Positions 60,011 to 64,000 of a stretch of 64,000 bases of DNA are shown piece by piece. How positions within the stretch are numbered: the stretch's first letter is position 1; each line of letters starts with the position of its first letter. The position numbers and the translations under genes are program-made. Source of the DNA: Apostichopus japonicus (Eukaryota > Echinodermata > Holothuroidea > Aspidochirotida > Stichopodidae). The DNA is taken from positions 30,499,001 through 30,563,000 of the forward strand of contig NC_092568.1 in assembly GCF_037975245.1 (NCBI RefSeq). Reading direction: 5' to 3'. The notes below the pieces were generated by a model. The model was not told the DNA's origin and did no database searches. It was given only the letters and a program-made list of their open reading frames with translations.

Positions 60011-63000
60011 AATGTACGGGTGTGACAGTACAGAGTGTCCCCCTGTACAAAGTGTCTCCGCGGACACTTTGTACCAGCATATTTAGTCCGGTCGGACATT
60101 ATCTGCTGAAAATTGTGTCCCACCCTCACAGCAAATATAGTCCCACCGGACGAAATGTCCTGGTACAGAATGTCCGCAAATACTTCATAGCATATTTTGT
60201 CCCGCATAAAATTTAAGCATTTCGACAATCAAAAGGCAATTGAGTTCATTATCAATAATTAGAGCAGATACATCAGAGTTAAATGTTACAGGAAATAAAT
60301 GAGACGTTGTGCGTTGCTGCAAAACAAAAAATAGAACGGGGAAAAAAAGAAGAAAAAGAAACAAGTCTTCCGTCTGTAGAAGATGTTAATCATGTTTTTG
60401 TTGTGATTGCTGCTATGTTATCCTCCGTATATGTTGCATGTTGTATTCGGCAACTACATTGCGTTCATAGTCATCTTTACAGAGGGAGAGATAGTATACA
60501 CCTAACTTCCTCCCCAACGGAGGGCGGGTACGGGATAGGGAATGCAACAGCTACAACAAAAAATGATAATTGCAGAGGTAAAATATTACGAACTTTAGGA
60601 GTCCAGACTTCATTGTTGCCGTATTTCCCTAACACACAGTGGGTAAGTTTTGGCAAGTATGGTAACTGTACTTCATGGGTCTACGAGAGTTGCCTAGCCA
60701 ATATGTAATTTCATCCGTGCGTAAAGCTCATTATAGGACGGGAACCGTGGGTGTTTTCAAGTTACATCCTAAACGAAATCGGCAACGCTGTATACAAAAC
60801 TCAGGTCCATACACATAATTTTGAGTGCAAGGATCAGGGGGGGGGGGGAGTTGGGATGGTAAGTCATCGAATTTGTGTCCTGGGGAGGGGTCTTCTTAAG
60901 TCTGTGACCTATCTGTGATGAGTTCCAAAATATTTTTGTTTGCTAATAACCATGAAGTAGCTGGAAGATACTTCTCTGACCTTGAAAATGTCAACACTGC
61001 CCCAACCCTCTCCGTATGGGCTTGACACCTATTTATTGACTTTCATTACTACTTTGTTTACTTTTTTACCCTTCCTTATTTTTGTCACTCAATCGTCGAG
61101 TCAAGGTTTTCTCCCTCTCAACAGGGTGGAAGGCCATTCCCCCACCCCTGCCGCCAAAGCCTGTTGTGATGGCCATGCGCGAAGCAAATCTTCATTTGTA
61201 TAGACAAATGGCATTCCAGTGATAAAGGTTCGTTGTTTCTTATTTTGAATGTTTCTTATTGGACACAAGTGGTTCAAATTAGAAAAGATATATTAGAACG
61301 ATATCCTCTTCAAAAGAGCTGCAAAACATACAGGAAACAAAACAAAGCCAAACAAGGGAAAGAATAAAGCAAATAGGACAGAGCAGGATGCAATATGCTA
61401 GATTTTTTGTCTCATTGTGTTTCTCACACTTTAAATATGTCATTCTTGTAGAGAAAAGTTTGTTTAAAGAAAGTTAATATAGTAAAAATCAAAACATGAA
61501 ATTGGATGATAGTCATGCACAAACACAATATTCTGAATCTATATCAGACTGGGCAAAGAGTGAAAAAATTATTATACATGGGATCAGGGAGCCAGGAGCG
61601 GGGGGGGGGGGCACTGTCTGTACATACTATTTTTAAAATGGTATCCCATATCTTTTTATAGCACGGTTAACAATAAAGAATCTCAATAAATAGTATTGAT
61701 AACATACTAACACATCATATATATTTAAGTGATATGGCCGGTGTGTATCGGTTTATAGCATAACGAGTGGTGGTTGTGGAATGAGAAAATGTCCCTCTGA
61801 TGTTGTGTGCCCACCCTCACTTCCTACCCCCTGCATGGGGAAATTTAACTGGAATGATGACTCTCCCTTTGTAGCTCTGATGCAACTAAAGATAATCCAT
61901 GCTTTCTAGAGCATCCTTCAAGCAGGGAGGTATTGCTTGATTAGAATGATATACTACTGTCACTCTTCTTCAAACAATATGTACTTGAAACCAGTGGCGT
62001 AGGAAGGTACTTTTGAGTGGGGGGGGGGGGGGGCTGAAGACTGATGGCCTCATAATCCACATGAAGATCATCCTCTTTAGAGTTTGGTAAAGACCTCAAT
62101 AAAACCATGCAGAAGTTTCCCTATTAGAATTCCCCCCTTGAACTGCTTTCCACAAACAGTAGGATTACTTATAAAATGCTTTAATGTGCAACTTGATACC
62201 GTCAAAAGTTAAATCTTGATTGTAAATTACAAATAAAATAGCTGATTCTCATGTATCCAACGGGTTTTTCGTTAAGACTTACACAGAAATCCATAACAGC
62301 AAAAGTTACAACAGGAAGCAGAATATGGTCGGTTATATGTTTTACTATGAGAACTTATCTTGAACACAATTTCCAGAACCAAGAAACACGCCTTCGTATT
62401 TGTTATTTAATGAAGTAATGAGGTGATAAAGAATTTCGAGCGTCACAACCCTTCAACTTGAACTGCAAATATATGGATTTCCACCGAACGACTGGCAGTG
62501 AAAAGTCAATGGCCTGACTTTGCTTAAACGTATAGCAGCCGACGAATTTTTCTCTCATGATATGTTAGAGTGAAAGACAAGATTATTGTCGGTAACAAGT
62601 TAACTGCCAAGAAAATTGTCTAGACATGTCTTCTGGGGTCTTCTGGTAACTTCATACATACTCCCTCCATTGGTGGTCAGATATGAGATATCAGTACAAC
62701 CAAATCTGTGCAAAATAAAAGTTGAAAGCAATATTATGAGTAGTGAATGCCACACTGTAAGTCATATATAAAATAAATTATCATCTTGAAAGGTTATGTG
62801 TAAGCTCCACTACAAAGATAATTAACATTCACCATATTGGTTAAGTGTAGACTGTATAGTGTACAACTGAACTATGCTTAGGCATTGAGTTAATTGGATG
62901 ATCTTTTATTGTGACACCTACATGTGTATGGGATTACTGGCTCCATTTTTTTAATTGGAGATTGCATGTCATAATTTTGGCGCTATATTGTACAGTTCAC

Positions 63001-64000
63001 TACCAAACCTGAAAAGTTTTAACCACATGAGCCAATACAACATTTGTGACATATTAATTAAATTTAATATCAGAAATTTATCAAATTAGATTAAGCTAGG
63101 ATACAACAGAAGTTTGATGACTTTTGGTGCTCTATTGATGTATGTGTGCATGGTATGACTGTTTAATGCCGATCAAACATTAATTGTCCTGAATCAGGAT
63201 CCATGGGGGTTCAAAACACCCTCTGTATGACCCAAATGCAAAAACAAATAATGCTAGCTAACCATTATTATGGTAAAATGTACTATTATACATCATTTTG
63301 CATCAAGAGACCTAAACATTGCCCTATTTTGCCAAAGAAAAAGGGGTCCCTCTCCCAGGTTTCAGGAAATATCCCCCACCACACACACAAACACATTTAG
63401 CAATTTTCCACAACGAACCTAACAGAGAAATGGTACCAAAACTCAGTTGATACATTATCTCTCTTATCTTGTCGAAGTTCCTGTCAAAACAGCTAAGTAG
63501 TAATAAGTTCACACTTTCTAAACAGAAAAGTTCCATGTGGTTACAATATCAAACTGTCCAACACCTTTTTGAAAAACAACACACAATAGGTGGTGTCTAG
63601 CTGTGGAATGTGGTCTTAATTATTTAGTCATCATTTGTTTGAACAAATAAACTGTGTCTGCTGCAGTCAAACATGTCCAGCCAAAATCACTTCTTGGGGA
63701 TGTAAATCAAATGACGACAATTGTCAGGCTATATGCTACTTAAGAACCAGAGGTGGAACCTTTGCAAGTAAATATAGGAACAAAAACTACTTACATAAAC
63801 TTGTTAATGGGGACTTAACCTGCAAAGATTTACAGTACACTTTCTCGGTTCTCACCTACCTTCGTGACCTTTCTGTATGCTTAATACCTATTTGGAAATA
63901 AGTTATACTCAAACACAGCATTCTGCCATGCACTACAAGTTATTTGCATGGTACAAATAACAGATATGATGCCATTCATATTGGAACTAACTACAGAAAA
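60011..64000. other. Single-copy right end, no recognised gene
   Basis: Outside the duplicated units. It holds a cluster of GGACA-type inverted words (60018-60180), a 141-codon ATG frame (60283-60708) with one hydrophobic segment HVFVVIAAMLSSVYVACC and no known family, G homopolymers near 60838, 61600 and 62020, and short frames. The hydrophobic frame is no longer than other chance frames here, so I do not call it a gene. Confidence 0.5.
60045..60074. repeat. 12-bp stem hairpin within a GGACA-rich repeat
   Basis: GTACAAAGTGTC, loop TCCGCG, GACACTTTGTAC: perfect 12-bp stem. Related words (GTCCGGTCGGAC at 60088, GGACGAAATGTCC at 60147) continue the pattern, which suggests a diverged repeat element starting right at the edge of fragment C. 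Confidence 0.7.

Noticed and set aside
61986-62035. CAGTGGCGTAGGAAGG followed by a G run, like one end of a hAT-type element
   Set aside because: No matching inverted end or target duplication was found within the window, so no element could be bounded.

Overview
This is eukaryotic, AT-rich, intron-rich DNA from an animal, most likely a marine invertebrate. Three things point that way: an ordinary GT-AG intron structure, a betaine-homocysteine S-methyltransferase (BHMT) gene whose protein closely resembles vertebrate BHMT, and dense MITE, hAT, SINE and LINE debris. An echinoderm or other invertebrate deuterostome is my best guess, but nothing in the sequence fixes the species.

The window is dominated by a large tandem segmental duplication. 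Unit A (1-24980) and unit B (28910-55464) share one order: LINE 3' relic, promoter, ten-exon BHMT gene on the + strand, about 5 kb of repeat-rich 3' flank, an array of tRNA-Val genes on the - strand, and a short tail. A spacer of about 3.9 kb (24981-28909) separates the units. Both BHMT genes look intact. Each encodes about 378 residues, keeps the three zinc-binding cysteines, and differs from the other at 14 of 1134 coding bases (6 amino acids). B carries insertions that A lacks: a 472-bp hAT-like MITE upstream of the promoter, and a 2.2-kb hAT-type element with an 0.9-kb hAT-type element nested in it, in intron 1. A carries a SINE/LINE composite in its tRNA array.

A third, older, inverted and rearranged fragment, C (55560-60010), abuts the end of unit B. 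It holds only the last two BHMT exons and about 3 kb of 3' flank. B's own 3' flank and C therefore form a large imperfect inverted repeat around B's tRNA array.

The tRNA arrays hold 11 (A) and 7 (B) tRNA-Val genes. They are nearly identical outside the wobble base and carry AAC, TAC or CAC anticodons, which is a complete valine-decoding set. Most are arranged as dimers, with AAC or TAC on the left and CAC on the right, separated by about 130 bp. Dimers are spaced by about 590 bp.

The last 4 kb (60010-64000) is single-copy sequence with no gene I can recognise. The link between the genes is positional only: one metabolic gene and one tRNA array were copied together.
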